A DNA stretch of 27,150 nucleotides from Clostridia bacterium (GCA_017558425.1 JAFYVD010000050.1:1-27150), one strand, 5' to 3'. Positions 15,908 through 24,264 are shown, numbered from the stretch's first letter. Notes: generated from the letters alone by a model not told the origin. Translations and numbers: made by a program.

Positions 15908-17749
15908 ATGATTCTTGACAGATTTTCGAATATAAATAATAATATTCACACCCTGTCAGCCGGTTTGAAAATAACCGGTTTTGATGGGGTGTGTGTGAAT
16001 TTGCTGAAAAAAAGTATTGCAGAGAGCGGCGATGTTTCAAAAATTACTGCTTGTTGCGAAATTCCCAATGAAATAAAAGGGAGAGTTGAAAAAACTTTCG
16101 GCGAAGCTTTTTCGGATAGCGAAGATGCTTATGTGATTGATTTTGGGAAAGAAATCAACGTTTACGGAGCGTCAAAACGTGCACTTTTGTATGCGGCTCA
16201 TAATATTGCGATGAGAAAAAGTTTTGGTGATGGTGTGGTTTATAACTATCCGACCGAAGAATTCAGAATGGTGAAGCTTTACCTTCCGTCCGAAGAAAAT
16301 TTCGGGTTTTTTAAAGAGTTTGTCGACCTTCTTTGTGCATATGGATTTAATACTCTTATGCTTGAAATTGGCGGTGCGATGGAATATAAATCCCACCCCG
16401 AAGTCAACGAGGGTTGGATAGAATATGCGAAAATCACATCCGACCATATAAACGGACGAGGGGATAATCCGCATTTTCCGTTTAAAGATGAAAATACCTA
16501 TTTCCTGAAAAATTCCATCCATTGCGAAAATGCGGAGGGCGGAGTTTTGTCTCAGGTCAAAATAAAAGAGCTGGTGGATTATTGCAAAGAGCGTGGCATT
16601 GAAATTATTCCCGAAATGCCTTCGCTCAGCCACAGCGACTATCTTCTGACACGTCATACCGAGCTTGCGGAGCGAAAAGAGGATATATTCCCTGACGCAT
16701 ATTGTCCGTCAAACGAGGGAAGCTATGAACTTTTATTTGATTTGCTGACAGAAGTTATACAGGTTTTTAAGCCCAAAAGAATCAACATTGGCCACGACGA
16801 ATTTTATACTATAGGCTTGTGCGACAAGTGTAAGGGCAAGAACCCTGCAGAGCTTTACGCCGACGACATAAAGAAAATTCACGCTTTTCTGAAAAGTAAG
16901 GGCGTTGTCACTATGATGTGGGCAGATAAGTTTATTTATACTGTCGACAAAAAAGGCAAACATTGGGGCGGAGCGGAAAAAGAGGTTTATCACCCCAAAA
17001 CAGGAGAGTATAAAGAAACCGTTCCTGCTACCAATAAGGCGATTGAACTTGTGCCGACCGATATTGAACTGCTTCATTGGTACTGGTCTATGGATGGACA
17101 AGCTGAAAAAGACTTTATTGCTCGTGGATTCACGGTTCATTTTGGTAATTTTGAAGTGTTCACAGCACCCGATATCAAAAAAAGGCTTGACGGCGGTGTG
17201 AGCGGAATGGGAATGTCTAACTGGAGCAAGGTTGACCAGCTTCACGTTCAGCGTAACGGAATTTATTTTGATATTGCACTTGCGGCAATGCTGATGTGGC
17301 AGAGCGATTTTGATGAGGATAAAACAGACGAAAATATTGAAAAAGCATCGAAAAGTCTGTTGGAATACCGCTCAAGATATGCAAAATATCGTAAAGATGT
17401 TGTTCATACTGTGAACGAAGGAAAAGATTTTGTGCTCTTCCTTGACGGACTTGAAGTGAATACAAACGAAAATATTTTGGGCAATTACATAGTGAAATTT
17501 GCGGACGGCAGCGAGGAGAAAATTCCCGTGGAATATGGCAGAACAGTGGGATTTTCAGGCGTGAAACGTGAAAGAGAAGATTCCGACTGGCGCAGATGCT
17601 ATGAAACTGACCGCCGCCTTGCTGAGCCTATGTTCAGCTCGGCATTGGAATTTGAAGGGGATAAAACGTGGTACAGATTTGCCGTTTTGTCCGATAAAGA
17701 AATTGAGTCGGTCAGGGTGGATGCTGACAAAGTTGAGGTGCGAGAATGA
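15908..17749 (+). CDS. Glycoside hydrolase family 20 protein (beta-N-acetylhexosaminidase-like)
   Basis: This is a 613-residue protein without a signal peptide, so probably cytosolic. Residues about 15-110 match the alpha/beta domain that precedes GH20 catalytic barrels (VYGASKRALLYAAHNI). The TIM-barrel follows, with YGFNTLMLEIGGAMEY, GIEIIPEMPSLSHSDY and the catalytic Asp-Glu pair in INIGHDEFY (Asp297-Glu298). GH20 enzymes cleave terminal beta-linked N-acetylhexosamine by substrate assistance. The usual HxGGDE is here written with IGHDE, a variant seen in distant members. The gene shares an operon with ACT and PFL/DUF711 genes and overlaps ybaK by four bases (ATGA). The exact glycan is unknown, and chemistry other than hexosaminidase activity is possible within this clan. 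Confidence 0.88.
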   Translation: MILDRFSNINNNIHTLSAGLKITGFDGVCVNLLKKSIAESGDVSKITACCEIPNEIKGRVEKTFGEAFSDSEDAYVIDFGKEINVYGASKRALLYAAHNIAMRKSFGDGVVYNYPTEEFRMVKLYLPSEENFGFFKEFVDLLCAYGFNTLMLEIGGAMEYKSHPEVNEGWIEYAKITSDHINGRGDNPHFPFKDENTYFLKNSIHCENAEGGVLSQVKIKELVDYCKERGIEIIPEMPSLSHSDYLLTRHTELAERKEDIFPDAYCPSNEGSYELLFDLLTEVIQVFKPKRINIGHDEFYTIGLCDKCKGKNPAELYADDIKKIHAFLKSKGVVTMMWADKFIYTVDKKGKHWGGAEKEVYHPKTGEYKETVPATNKAIELVPTDIELLHWYWSMDGQAEKDFIARGFTVHFGNFEVFTAPDIKKRLDGGVSGMGMSNWSKVDQLHVQRNGIYFDIALAAMLMWQSDFDEDKTDENIEKASKSLLEYRSRYAKYRKDVVHTVNEGKDFVLFLDGLEVNTNENILGNYIVKFADGSEEKIPVEYGRTVGFSGVKREREDSDWRRCYETDRRLAEPMFSSALEFEGDKTWYRFAVLSDKEIESVRVDADKVEVRE

Positions 17750-18216
17750 AAAAAACCAACGCGGAAAGGCTGCTTGAAGCGGCTAAAATTCCGTTTGAAG
17801 CGATAGAATATGCGGTGGACGAATCCGACCTTTCGGGCGAGCATATTGCCCGTGAACTTGGACTTGAACCCGAAATGGTGTTCAAAACCCTGGTTTTAAA
17901 AGGCGAAAAGAACGGATTTGCGGTTTGTTGCATTCCTGCAAATGCCGAACTTGACCTTAAAAAGGTTGCCGTGCAGGCGGGTGAGAAAAAGATTGAGATG
18001 ATTCCCCAAAAAGACTTGCTTGCGACAACGGGATATATAAGAGGCGGATGTTCGCCTGTGGGTATGAAGAAAAAATTCCCCACCTTTTTTGACGAAACAG
18101 CACAACTTTTTGATTATATCTATGTCAGCGGCGGCGTACGTGGAATGAGCCTGAAAATCAAACCCGACCTGTTGGTTGAATATGTTGACGGAAAATTGGC
18201 AGATTTAATAAAATAA
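17746..18216 (+). CDS. ybaK: YbaK/EbsC-family Cys-tRNA(Pro) deacylase
   Basis: This 156-residue protein is the standard length of YbaK/EbsC. Such enzymes hydrolyse cysteine wrongly attached to tRNA-Pro by prolyl-tRNA synthetase and so guard translation accuracy in the cytosol. Conserved stretches seen are MVFKTLVLKGEKNGFAVC, PANAELDLKKVA and the GGCSPVGMKKKFPTFFDETA block with YVSGGVRG behind it. The start overlaps the stop of the GH20 gene by four bases, which implies translational coupling although the functions seem unrelated. The stop is followed directly by a hairpin at 18217-18238. Confidence 0.93.
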   Translation: MKKTNAERLLEAAKIPFEAIEYAVDESDLSGEHIARELGLEPEMVFKTLVLKGEKNGFAVCCIPANAELDLKKVAVQAGEKKIEMIPQKDLLATTGYIRGGCSPVGMKKKFPTFFDETAQLFDYIYVSGGVRGMSLKIKPDLLVEYVDGKLADLIK

Positions 18217-18238
18217 GGTCCGTACCAAAGTACGGACC
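18209..18238 (-). terminator. Terminator of the minus-strand membrane protein gene
   Basis: GGTCCGTAC (18217-18225) pairs perfectly with GTACGGACC (18230-18238) around a CAAA loop. Read on the minus strand the hairpin is followed by TTATTTTATT, a U-rich tail. In the plus direction no T-run follows, so it only weakly serves ybaK. Confidence 0.75.
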
Positions 18239-18261
18239 CGTAAAGCAAATATATCCAACCA

Positions 18262-18687
18262 CTAGTTGCAATCGCAGTCATCACAATCAGCCAGACAGCT
18301 GAAATAAGAAACGAGACCTGCGAAAGTGAGAGCAAAGAAGAATGCTGCAAGACCGATAAGGATTGCAAATACGGTTGATGTTGTAACAAGAGTTACCGAG
18401 AGTATAACCAGTGCGGAAAGAAGAGTTCCTATTGCGCCAGTCAAAAGCAATCCGAAGTTTTCACAAACACAGTCAGTGTCGGTATAAGGTTTTCGGGAAA
18501 TCAGCGAAATCCAGAAAAGGATGAGAGCGCCGCCTGCAACAGCTGCGGCAAGGATTATACCTGTTGTTATTGTTGGCAGAAAGCCGTTATAGAACAAAAG
18601 TCCTGCACCAACGCCGAAAAGTACGCTGAGGATTACGCCGAGGGTTCCGCTGTCGTAACTTACGGTATTACGTCTGCATGAATTCAT
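18262..18687 (-). CDS. Small four-helix membrane protein with cysteine-rich ends, unknown function
   Basis: This is a 141-residue protein when read from the ATG at 18687, which follows a perfect AGGAGGTG (complement of 18693-18700). It has four hydrophobic helices: GTLGVILSVLFGVGAGLLFY, a second with ILAAAVAGGALILFWISL, a third around GLLLTGAIGTLLSALVILSV and a fourth around AILIGLAAFFFALTFAGLV. The N-terminus has NSCRRN, the connecting loop has DTDCVCENFG, and the C-terminus ends CLADCDDCDCN. I do not recognise the family. The gene is monocistronic and divergent from an SDR gene. A TATAAT on the minus strand (18712-18707) would place the transcript start almost at the ribosome site, giving a very short leader. 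Confidence 0.78.
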   Translation of the reverse strand: MNSCRRNTVSYDSGTLGVILSVLFGVGAGLLFYNGFLPTITTGIILAAAVAGGALILFWISLISRKPYTDTDCVCENFGLLLTGAIGTLLSALVILSVTLVTTSTVFAILIGLAAFFFALTFAGLVSYFSCLADCDDCDCN

Positions 18688-18751
18688 AAATTCACCTCCT
18701 CGGTACATTATATGCAACCGATGCGGAAATTGAAACGGAGGATTTACATAT

Positions 18752-19483
18752 ATGGAAAACAGTATCAAAGGCAAAAAAGCTATAATTACGGGAGCGAGCG
18801 GTGGTATTGGAGAAAATATCGCAAAATCTCTTGCGGCTGAAGGCGTAAAGCTTGTGCTTTTGGGCAGAAATAAAGAAAAACTTGACAATCTTGCCTGTGA
18901 AATTGAAAAAATTTCCGGGGAAAAGCCGGTAATCATTCCGGGCGATATCACCTCGGCAGAATATGTGAAAAATGCCGTGAAAACGGCAAGTGAAGCGCTT
19001 GACGGCATTGATATTGTAATTAACAATGCGGGCGTTGCACATTCCACTCCGTTTGAGGAGATTTCGGAAGAGCAGTATGATACCATTATGGATACAAATG
19101 TTAAAGGTCCATTTCTCATGTGCAGAGAAGTTCTGCCCGTGCTAAAGAAATCTGATGGTGCCACAATTATAAACATCGCGTCGGTAACGGCGCACAAAGG
19201 GTATCCGCTTCAGAGCATTTATGTTGCGTCCAAACACGCACTTTTAGGGTTCTCAAAATCTCTTGCAAAAGAGGTGTTTGAAGACGGGATACGGGTTCAC
19301 GTTTTAAGTCCCGGCGGAGTTTTCACCGATATGATTAAAACATCGCGACCCGACCTGACATCCGACGGTATGATTGTTCCGGAGGATATATCGGATATAA
19401 TTTTGTTCCTTTTAAAACACAGAGGCAATGCCGTGATTGACGAAATCGGCGTTCACCGCGCGGCAAAAGAACCATTTATGTAA
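18752..19483 (+). CDS. Short-chain dehydrogenase/reductase (SDR family)
   Basis: This 243-residue classical SDR is of typical length. The cofactor motif TGASGGIG is at residues 13-20 and NNAG at 91-94. The catalytic triad is Ser144, Tyr157 and Lys161 (block SIYVASKHALLGFSKSLAKE). Such cytosolic enzymes oxidise or reduce hydroxyl/keto groups with NAD(P)H; the substrate cannot be deduced. An acidic or basic residue after the second strand that would settle NAD versus NADP preference is suggestive of NADP (LGRNKEKL). ACGGAGGA precedes the start. It leads a four-gene operon with an amidohydrolase, an SGNH hydrolase and a beta-sandwich protein, so a role in sugar or esterified-sugar catabolism is plausible. 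Confidence 0.93.
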   Translation: MENSIKGKKAIITGASGGIGENIAKSLAAEGVKLVLLGRNKEKLDNLACEIEKISGEKPVIIPGDITSAEYVKNAVKTASEALDGIDIVINNAGVAHSTPFEEISEEQYDTIMDTNVKGPFLMCREVLPVLKKSDGATIINIASVTAHKGYPLQSIYVASKHALLGFSKSLAKEVFEDGIRVHVLSPGGVFTDMIKTSRPDLTSDGMIVPEDISDIILFLLKHRGNAVIDEIGVHRAAKEPFM

Positions 19484-19495
19484 GGAGTTATCATT

Positions 19496-20467
19496 ATGAC
19501 AAAACAAGTTTACGACGCGGAGTTTGAAAGAAAAATCGGCGAATATTTTGATGCGACACTTCCGGACAAAATATTTGATGCACACGTGCATATTATGCGG
19601 GAATTTGCAAAACAGACAGGCTATAATGGTGAGACCTATGACCAGTTTTGCGAGTTTAACAGAAAGTACATACGCCGTGACCTTGCGGGTGCAATGGTGA
19701 TGCCGCAGGTATCTTCAAAGCATACCGAGGAAACTTTGAACGACGATAACAGATATAACCTCAAGCTCACGAAAAAACACAATCATTCTGCAGGGCTTAT
19801 CATAAGACCGGGATGCGGTAGAGATAAAGCTGAAAAGCTGCTGGACGAAAATCCGCAGATTAAGGTGTTAAAACCCTATCTGGTTTATGCCGAAGGCGTG
19901 GAAAATGTTGAGGAAGCAGACATTTCAACGTTTGCCACAGAATGGATGTGGGAACTTGCAAACGACCGCGAGATGCCGTTGCTGCTGCATTTGTCCCATT
20001 TTGTGGACGGACTCAGCCATCCTGCGAATGTTGCTGAAATCAAACATTTTTGCAAAAAATACCCCAGAGTAAAGTTGGTTCTGGCGCATTGTGCAATGGG
20101 TCATAATATTCCCAAACTTAAATGGGGACTTGAGGAAATCAAAGGACTTGACAATATATGGTTTGATTCATCGGGTGCAGGGGAAGCACTTGCTTCAATC
20201 TACTGTATCAAATATTTCGGGGTTGACAAGCTGATGTATGGAGGAGACTTCGAGTTTGCTACAATTTTCGGACGAATTGTTTCTTACGGAAGCACATTTA
20301 AGGCGGTAAGACCTACAGAGGAACTTGATAAAAACAGCTTCTACAGACCGCTTAACAACGGACAGGAAACTCTGTTGTCGCTACTGCAGGCGATGGAGGT
20401 TCTGGAACTTTCAAATACCGACAGAGAAAAAATATTTTATAATAATGCTGCTGAAATATATGGTTAG
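19496..20467 (+). CDS. Amidohydrolase-family metal-dependent hydrolase
   Basis: This 323-residue protein has a TIM-barrel layout. The N-terminal metal motif HVH (His30, His32) occurs in KIFDAHVHIM. Later strands carry LLLHLSH, LVLAHCAMGH and KLMYGGDFEF, with Asp in the last block as the probable catalytic base. This matches the amidohydrolase-2 type, which includes lactonases and decarboxylases. It has no signal peptide, so it is cytosolic. It follows the SDR gene by 12 bases and precedes the SGNH hydrolase by 11. An SDR next to an amidohydrolase-2 enzyme is a common pair in sugar-lactone pathways (dehydrogenase then lactonase), which I infer but cannot prove here. Confidence 0.87.
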   Translation: MTKQVYDAEFERKIGEYFDATLPDKIFDAHVHIMREFAKQTGYNGETYDQFCEFNRKYIRRDLAGAMVMPQVSSKHTEETLNDDNRYNLKLTKKHNHSAGLIIRPGCGRDKAEKLLDENPQIKVLKPYLVYAEGVENVEEADISTFATEWMWELANDREMPLLLHLSHFVDGLSHPANVAEIKHFCKKYPRVKLVLAHCAMGHNIPKLKWGLEEIKGLDNIWFDSSGAGEALASIYCIKYFGVDKLMYGGDFEFATIFGRIVSYGSTFKAVRPTEELDKNSFYRPLNNGQETLLSLLQAMEVLELSNTDREKIFYNNAAEIYG

Positions 20468-20478
20468 GGTGAAACATT

Positions 20479-21528
20479 ATGGACATTTCTAAAATTGACA
20501 AAAACTTTAATGTGAAAAAAACAGTTGATATGACGGGCATGAAGGTATATGATGTCCTTGAATCTCCGTTTAAAGTATACGGGGTTATTCCTCCAAATGA
20601 AAAAGAAGACCAGTTTGTAAGGCTTCCGGGCGAAGTTTCCGAAAAAGTGAGCAATTGGGTGCATATGCTTCACACCTGCACCGCAGGCGGAAGAGTGAAA
20701 TTTGCCACCAATTCGGGCAAAATTGCAATCCGTGCATATATGCCCAATATGTTCAAGATGTCGCATTATGCATTGACGGGAAGTATTGGTCTGGACCTTT
20801 ATGCGGATAATAAATTTGTAAAGACTTTCGTGCCACCCTTCGATATTGAAAACGGATACGAATCGGTGCTTGCAACTGATGGCGAAATGCACGAATACAC
20901 TATAAATATGCCCTCTTATGCGGCGGTTTCACGCCTTTATGTGATGCTTGAAGAAGGAGCGGAGCTGAAAGAAGCTGCGCCTTACAGAGATTTGAAACCG
21001 ATAGTTTACTACGGCTCTTCCATCACTCAGGGAGGATGTTCGTCAAGACCGGGGAATACATACCAGAACGTGGTTGTGCGACGCACAAACATAGATTATG
21101 TAAACCTTGGCTTTTCGGGTGCGGCAAAAGCCGAAGATGCCATTGCGGAATATATAGCAGGGCTTGATATGAGCCTGTTTGTATTTGACTATGACCACAA
21201 TGCACCCACTCTTGAACATCTTGAAAATACGCACGAAAAAATGTTCAAAACCATCAGGGCAAAGAATCCTGACCTGCCCATAATATGTGTTTCCAAACCT
21301 GACAAAACTTCGGACTGGGAAAAACGCAGAGAGGTTATCAGAAAAACGGTTGAAAATGCCAAAGCGGCAGGAGATAAGAATGTATATTTCATAGACGGAC
21401 AGAGTTTTTCGGCACTTTGCGACGAGCCTGATGCTATAACGGTTGACGGATGTCACCCCAATGACCTCGGTTTTGCCATGATGGGCAAGGTGATAGGAGA
21501 AAAGATTGAGGAGATAATAGGAAAATGA
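20479..21528 (+). CDS. SGNH/GDSL-family hydrolase (esterase-like)
   Basis: This is a 349-residue protein. An N-terminal beta-rich domain of about 165 residues is followed by the SGNH domain. That domain shows YYGSSITQGG with the likely nucleophile Ser181, NLGFSGAAKAEDAIAEY with the glycine of block II, and VDGCHPNDLG with Asp323 and His326 completing the triad. Block III, usually GxND, appears altered (FDYDHNAPT, with Asn in DHN). Family members remove acetyl or other acyl groups, often from carbohydrates. There is no signal peptide, so it probably acts on imported oligosaccharides. It overlaps the next gene by four bases. Confidence 0.88.
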   Translation: MDISKIDKNFNVKKTVDMTGMKVYDVLESPFKVYGVIPPNEKEDQFVRLPGEVSEKVSNWVHMLHTCTAGGRVKFATNSGKIAIRAYMPNMFKMSHYALTGSIGLDLYADNKFVKTFVPPFDIENGYESVLATDGEMHEYTINMPSYAAVSRLYVMLEEGAELKEAAPYRDLKPIVYYGSSITQGGCSSRPGNTYQNVVVRRTNIDYVNLGFSGAAKAEDAIAEYIAGLDMSLFVFDYDHNAPTLEHLENTHEKMFKTIRAKNPDLPIICVSKPDKTSDWEKRREVIRKTVENAKAAGDKNVYFIDGQSFSALCDEPDAITVDGCHPNDLGFAMMGKVIGEKIEEIIGK

Positions 21529-22145
21529 AAGAACTTTTGTTGCTTGGGAAAAAAGTAAATATTGAAAAATCAAAACTGCTTTTAAAATATTCGCCTGGCG
21601 AGGATTGGTTGGACTATTTCGAGCCAAAACTTGGGCATTGGGAATGCAAAGACGGGTGGCTTATCGGAAGTGAACCTGGTAATTTCGGAGGAATTATTTT
21701 CAGCCGTGAAAGTTTTCCGCAGAACGTTATGATGAGCTTTACAATGAAAACAAAGCTTCCGGCAACACGCGACCTTAATGCCGTTTACTGTGCACATTGG
21801 GATGATGAGAAAAATTATCTTGACGAATCGTATGTTTGCGGACTTAATGGTTGGTATGAAGGCAAAAGCGGAATCGAACGCAACCTTACTTCCAATCTTT
21901 ATTCCACAACATCACTTTATAAATATAATCCGGGCAGCGAAGTCCGTATGATTTGCGGAGCCATTGACGGACACAACTTCCTGTACGCCGACGATGAAAT
22001 GATTTGCGAACTTGTTGACCCCAACCCTATAAAAGGCGGTCATGTGGGTTTTTCGCCTTATTCAACGGCGCTTATGATAAAAGATATTGAGGTTCGTGAA
22101 ATATACTGGGAAAAATTCGAGCAGATATATGAACCGGAATTTTAG
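21525..22145 (+). CDS. Concanavalin-like beta-sandwich protein, unknown function
   Basis: This 206-residue protein has alternating hydrophobic strands and many aromatic residues: LGHWECKDGWLIGSEPGNFG, NVMMSFTMKTK and AVYCAHWDDE, then GFSPYSTALMIKDIEVREIYW near the end. The pattern resembles jelly-roll families such as DUF1961 or the DUF1080 (3-keto-disaccharide hydrolase) type, which bind or act on sugars. I cannot assign it to one with confidence. It lacks a signal peptide. Start and previous stop overlap (ATGA), so it is co-translated with the SGNH hydrolase. It closes the operon; no clear hairpin terminator follows, only an AT-rich stretch to the next promoter. Confidence 0.78.
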   Translation: MKELLLLGKKVNIEKSKLLLKYSPGEDWLDYFEPKLGHWECKDGWLIGSEPGNFGGIIFSRESFPQNVMMSFTMKTKLPATRDLNAVYCAHWDDEKNYLDESYVCGLNGWYEGKSGIERNLTSNLYSTTSLYKYNPGSEVRMICGAIDGHNFLYADDEMICELVDPNPIKGGHVGFSPYSTALMIKDIEVREIYWEKFEQIYEPEF

Positions 22146-22188
22146 CAATTTTTTACAAAATACAAAATAAAATTTTTTTAAATTTCTA

Positions 22189-22218
22189 TTTCCATTTTGG
22201 GAAAAAATATGCTATAAT
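22189..22218 (+). promoter_or_regulatory. Extended -10 promoter of ddh-guaA
   Basis: TATAAT (22213-22218) is preceded by TGC, forming an extended -10 element. A weak -35, TTTCCA (22189-22194), lies 18 bases upstream. The promoter sits 32 bases before the chosen ddh start, in an AT-rich gap of about 100 bases. Confidence 0.65.
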
Positions 22219-22250
22219 ATATTATTATAAATTTTTTAGAGGTGAAAACA

Positions 22251-23234
22251 GTGAAAATCAGAGTTGCAATCGCAGGATACGGCAACCTGGGCAGAGGCGT
22301 CGAAAGTGCTCTCCGAGGGTGCTCGGATATGGAGGCTGTGGCACTTTTTACACGCCGCGACCCGGCGTCGGTTAAAACAGCAACCGAAATCCCCGTTTAT
22401 TCTATGGATAAAGCGGCAGAGATGAAGGATGATATTGATGTAATGATTCTTTGCGGAGGAAGTGCGAACGATTTGCCGGTGCAGACTCCCGAAATGGCGA
22501 AATATTTTAATGTGGTTGACAGCTTTGACACCCACGCAAAAATTCCCGAACATTTTGCAAATGTTGATAAATCTGCAAAAGAAAGCGGAAAAGTGGCACT
22601 TATTTCGGTTGGCTGGGACCCGGGAATGTTCTCGCTGAACAGACTTCTCGGTCAGGCAGTTCTGCCCGACGGTTATGATTATACATTCTGGGGAAAAGGC
22701 GTCAGCCAGGGTCATTCGGATGCAATCCGCAGAATTGACGGAGTAAAAGATGCACGTCAGTACACAATCCCGGTTGAAGATGCATTAAACCGTGTTCGTG
22801 CAGGTGAAAATCCCGAGCTTTCCACAAGAGACAAGCATATTCGTGAATGTTTTGTTGTGGCTCAGGATGGTGCAGACCTTGAAAAAATTGAAAAAACAAT
22901 CAAGGAAATGCCCAACTATTTCGCTGATTATGATACAACAGTTCACTTTATTTCGCAGGAAGAATTAGACCGCGAACACAGCGGAATTCCTCACGGCGGA
23001 ATGGTGTTCCGTACAGGTAAAACAGGACTGAACGGCGAACATAAACACGTGATTGAGTACAGACTTCAGCTTGATTCCAACCCGGAATTCACTTCAAGCG
23101 TAATTGTGGCGTATGCACGTGCGGCATACCGTCTGAATAAAGAAGGTCAGAGCGGTTGCAAAACAGTGTTTGATATTGCGCCTGCATATCTGCATCCCGA
23201 TTCACCCGAAAACTTAAGAAAAAATTTACTTTGA
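22251..23234 (+). CDS. ddh: meso-Diaminopimelate D-dehydrogenase
   Basis: This 327-residue cytosolic enzyme is close to the usual 320-330. It makes meso-diaminopimelate in one NADPH-dependent step from tetrahydrodipicolinate, ammonia and NADPH, feeding lysine and peptidoglycan synthesis. The N-terminal Rossmann motif is VAIAGYGNLGRGVE. Characteristic blocks are LCGGSANDLPVQTPEMA, VVDSFDTHAKIPEHF, SVGWDPGMFSLNR, FWGKGVSQGHSDAIRRI and HIRECFVV, and the substrate-binding region is around HKHVIEYRLQLDSNPEFT-like sequence near the C-terminus. The GTG at 22251 is preferred over the GTG at 22242, because AGAGGTGA covers the latter and spaces well to the former. guaA follows after 22 bases with its own strong ribosome site. 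Confidence 0.95.
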   Translation: MKIRVAIAGYGNLGRGVESALRGCSDMEAVALFTRRDPASVKTATEIPVYSMDKAAEMKDDIDVMILCGGSANDLPVQTPEMAKYFNVVDSFDTHAKIPEHFANVDKSAKESGKVALISVGWDPGMFSLNRLLGQAVLPDGYDYTFWGKGVSQGHSDAIRRIDGVKDARQYTIPVEDALNRVRAGENPELSTRDKHIRECFVVAQDGADLEKIEKTIKEMPNYFADYDTTVHFISQEELDREHSGIPHGGMVFRTGKTGLNGEHKHVIEYRLQLDSNPEFTSSVIVAYARAAYRLNKEGQSGCKTVFDIAPAYLHPDSPENLRKNLL

Positions 23235-23256
23235 TAAATTTTAGGAGGATATATTT

Positions 23257-24255
23257 ATGGATTTAAAAACATATATGGAATTAAACAAAAGACCCGAAGA
23301 TATGGTACGTATCACAACAAAAGAACTTGCAGATGCATTTATTGCCGAACAGGTTGAAATTGTGAGAAAACAGGTTGGCGACAAAAAGGTGCTTCTGGCT
23401 CTTTCGGGCGGCGTTGACTCGTCTGTTGTTGCGGCTCTTTTAATCAAAGCTATCGGCAAACAGCTGGTTTGCGTTCACGTTAACCACGGTCTTATGAGAA
23501 AAGGCGAAAGCGAACAGGTTGTTGAAGTTTTCGGCAAAGAGCTTGATGCAAACCTTGTTTATATTGATGCTACAGACAGATTCCTCGACCTGCTGAAAGA
23601 TGTTGCAGAACCCGAGAAAAAACGTAAAATTATCGGTAACGAATTTATCGAAGTGTTCAACGAAGAAGCTAAAAAACTTGAAGGAATGGACTTCCTCGCT
23701 CAGGGAACAATTTACCCCGATATTTTAGAAAGCGACGGCGTAAAAGCTCATCACAACGTTGGCGGACTTCCCGAAGATATGAAAATGGAGCTTGTTGAAC
23801 CTGTAAAACTCCTCTTTAAAGACGAAGTAAGAGTTGTTGGCGATGCACTTGGTTTACCTAAAGAAATGGTATACCGTCAGCCGTTCCCCGGTCCCGGACT
23901 TGGCGTTCGTTGCCTCGGAGCCATCACTCGCGACAGACTTCACGCTCTCCGTGAAGCGGATGCAATTCTCCGTGAAGAATTTGATAACTGCGGCCTGGCA
24001 GGCAAAGTTTGGCAGTATTTCATCGCCGTTCCCGATTTCAAAAGTGTCGGCGTGAAAAATGATAAAAGATATGAAGGCTGGCCGGCTATCATCCGTGCGG
24101 TTAATACAACCGACGCTATGACAGCTACAATCGAAGAAATCCCCTACGAAGTTCTTCACAAAATCACAGACAGAATCACATCCGAGGTTGACGGCATCAA
24201 CCGCGTCCTTTTAGACCTCACGCCGAAACCCATTGGCACAATCGAGTGGGAATAA
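23257..24255 (+). CDS. guaA: GMP synthase, ATP-pyrophosphatase half only (no glutaminase domain)
   Basis: This 332-residue protein converts XMP to GMP using ATP and ammonia. The PP-loop SGGVDSS (residues 50-56) and the dimerisation domain with RQPFPGPGLGVRCLG and a C-terminal PKPIGTIEWE are present, as in bacterial GuaA. The N-terminal class I glutamine amidotransferase domain of about 190 residues is absent. A perfect AGGAGG nine bases before the ATG and the ddh gene just upstream show that this is the natural start, not a truncation by the window. A separate GATase subunit, as in archaeal two-subunit GMP synthase, would be expected elsewhere; otherwise it uses free ammonia. Its 3' end is the border of a mobile element. 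Confidence 0.93.
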   Translation: MDLKTYMELNKRPEDMVRITTKELADAFIAEQVEIVRKQVGDKKVLLALSGGVDSSVVAALLIKAIGKQLVCVHVNHGLMRKGESEQVVEVFGKELDANLVYIDATDRFLDLLKDVAEPEKKRKIIGNEFIEVFNEEAKKLEGMDFLAQGTIYPDILESDGVKAHHNVGGLPEDMKMELVEPVKLLFKDEVRVVGDALGLPKEMVYRQPFPGPGLGVRCLGAITRDRLHALREADAILREEFDNCGLAGKVWQYFIAVPDFKSVGVKNDKRYEGWPAIIRAVNTTDAMTATIEEIPYEVLHKITDRITSEVDGINRVLLDLTPKPIGTIEWE

Positions 24256-24264
24256 TAAACAATA

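Noticed and set aside
18217..18238. Hairpin after ybaK as a plus-strand terminator
   Set aside because: No T-run follows on the plus strand; the U-rich tail is on the minus-strand side.
18262..19197. Longer form (311 codons) of the minus-strand membrane protein
   Set aside because: The extra N-terminal part is antisense to the SDR gene, while a perfect ribosome site sits just before the ATG at 18687.
23257..24255. Short guaA as a fragment left by insertion of the mobile element
   Set aside because: The element lies after the intact C-terminus, while the missing domain is N-terminal and a natural start with AGGAGG is present.
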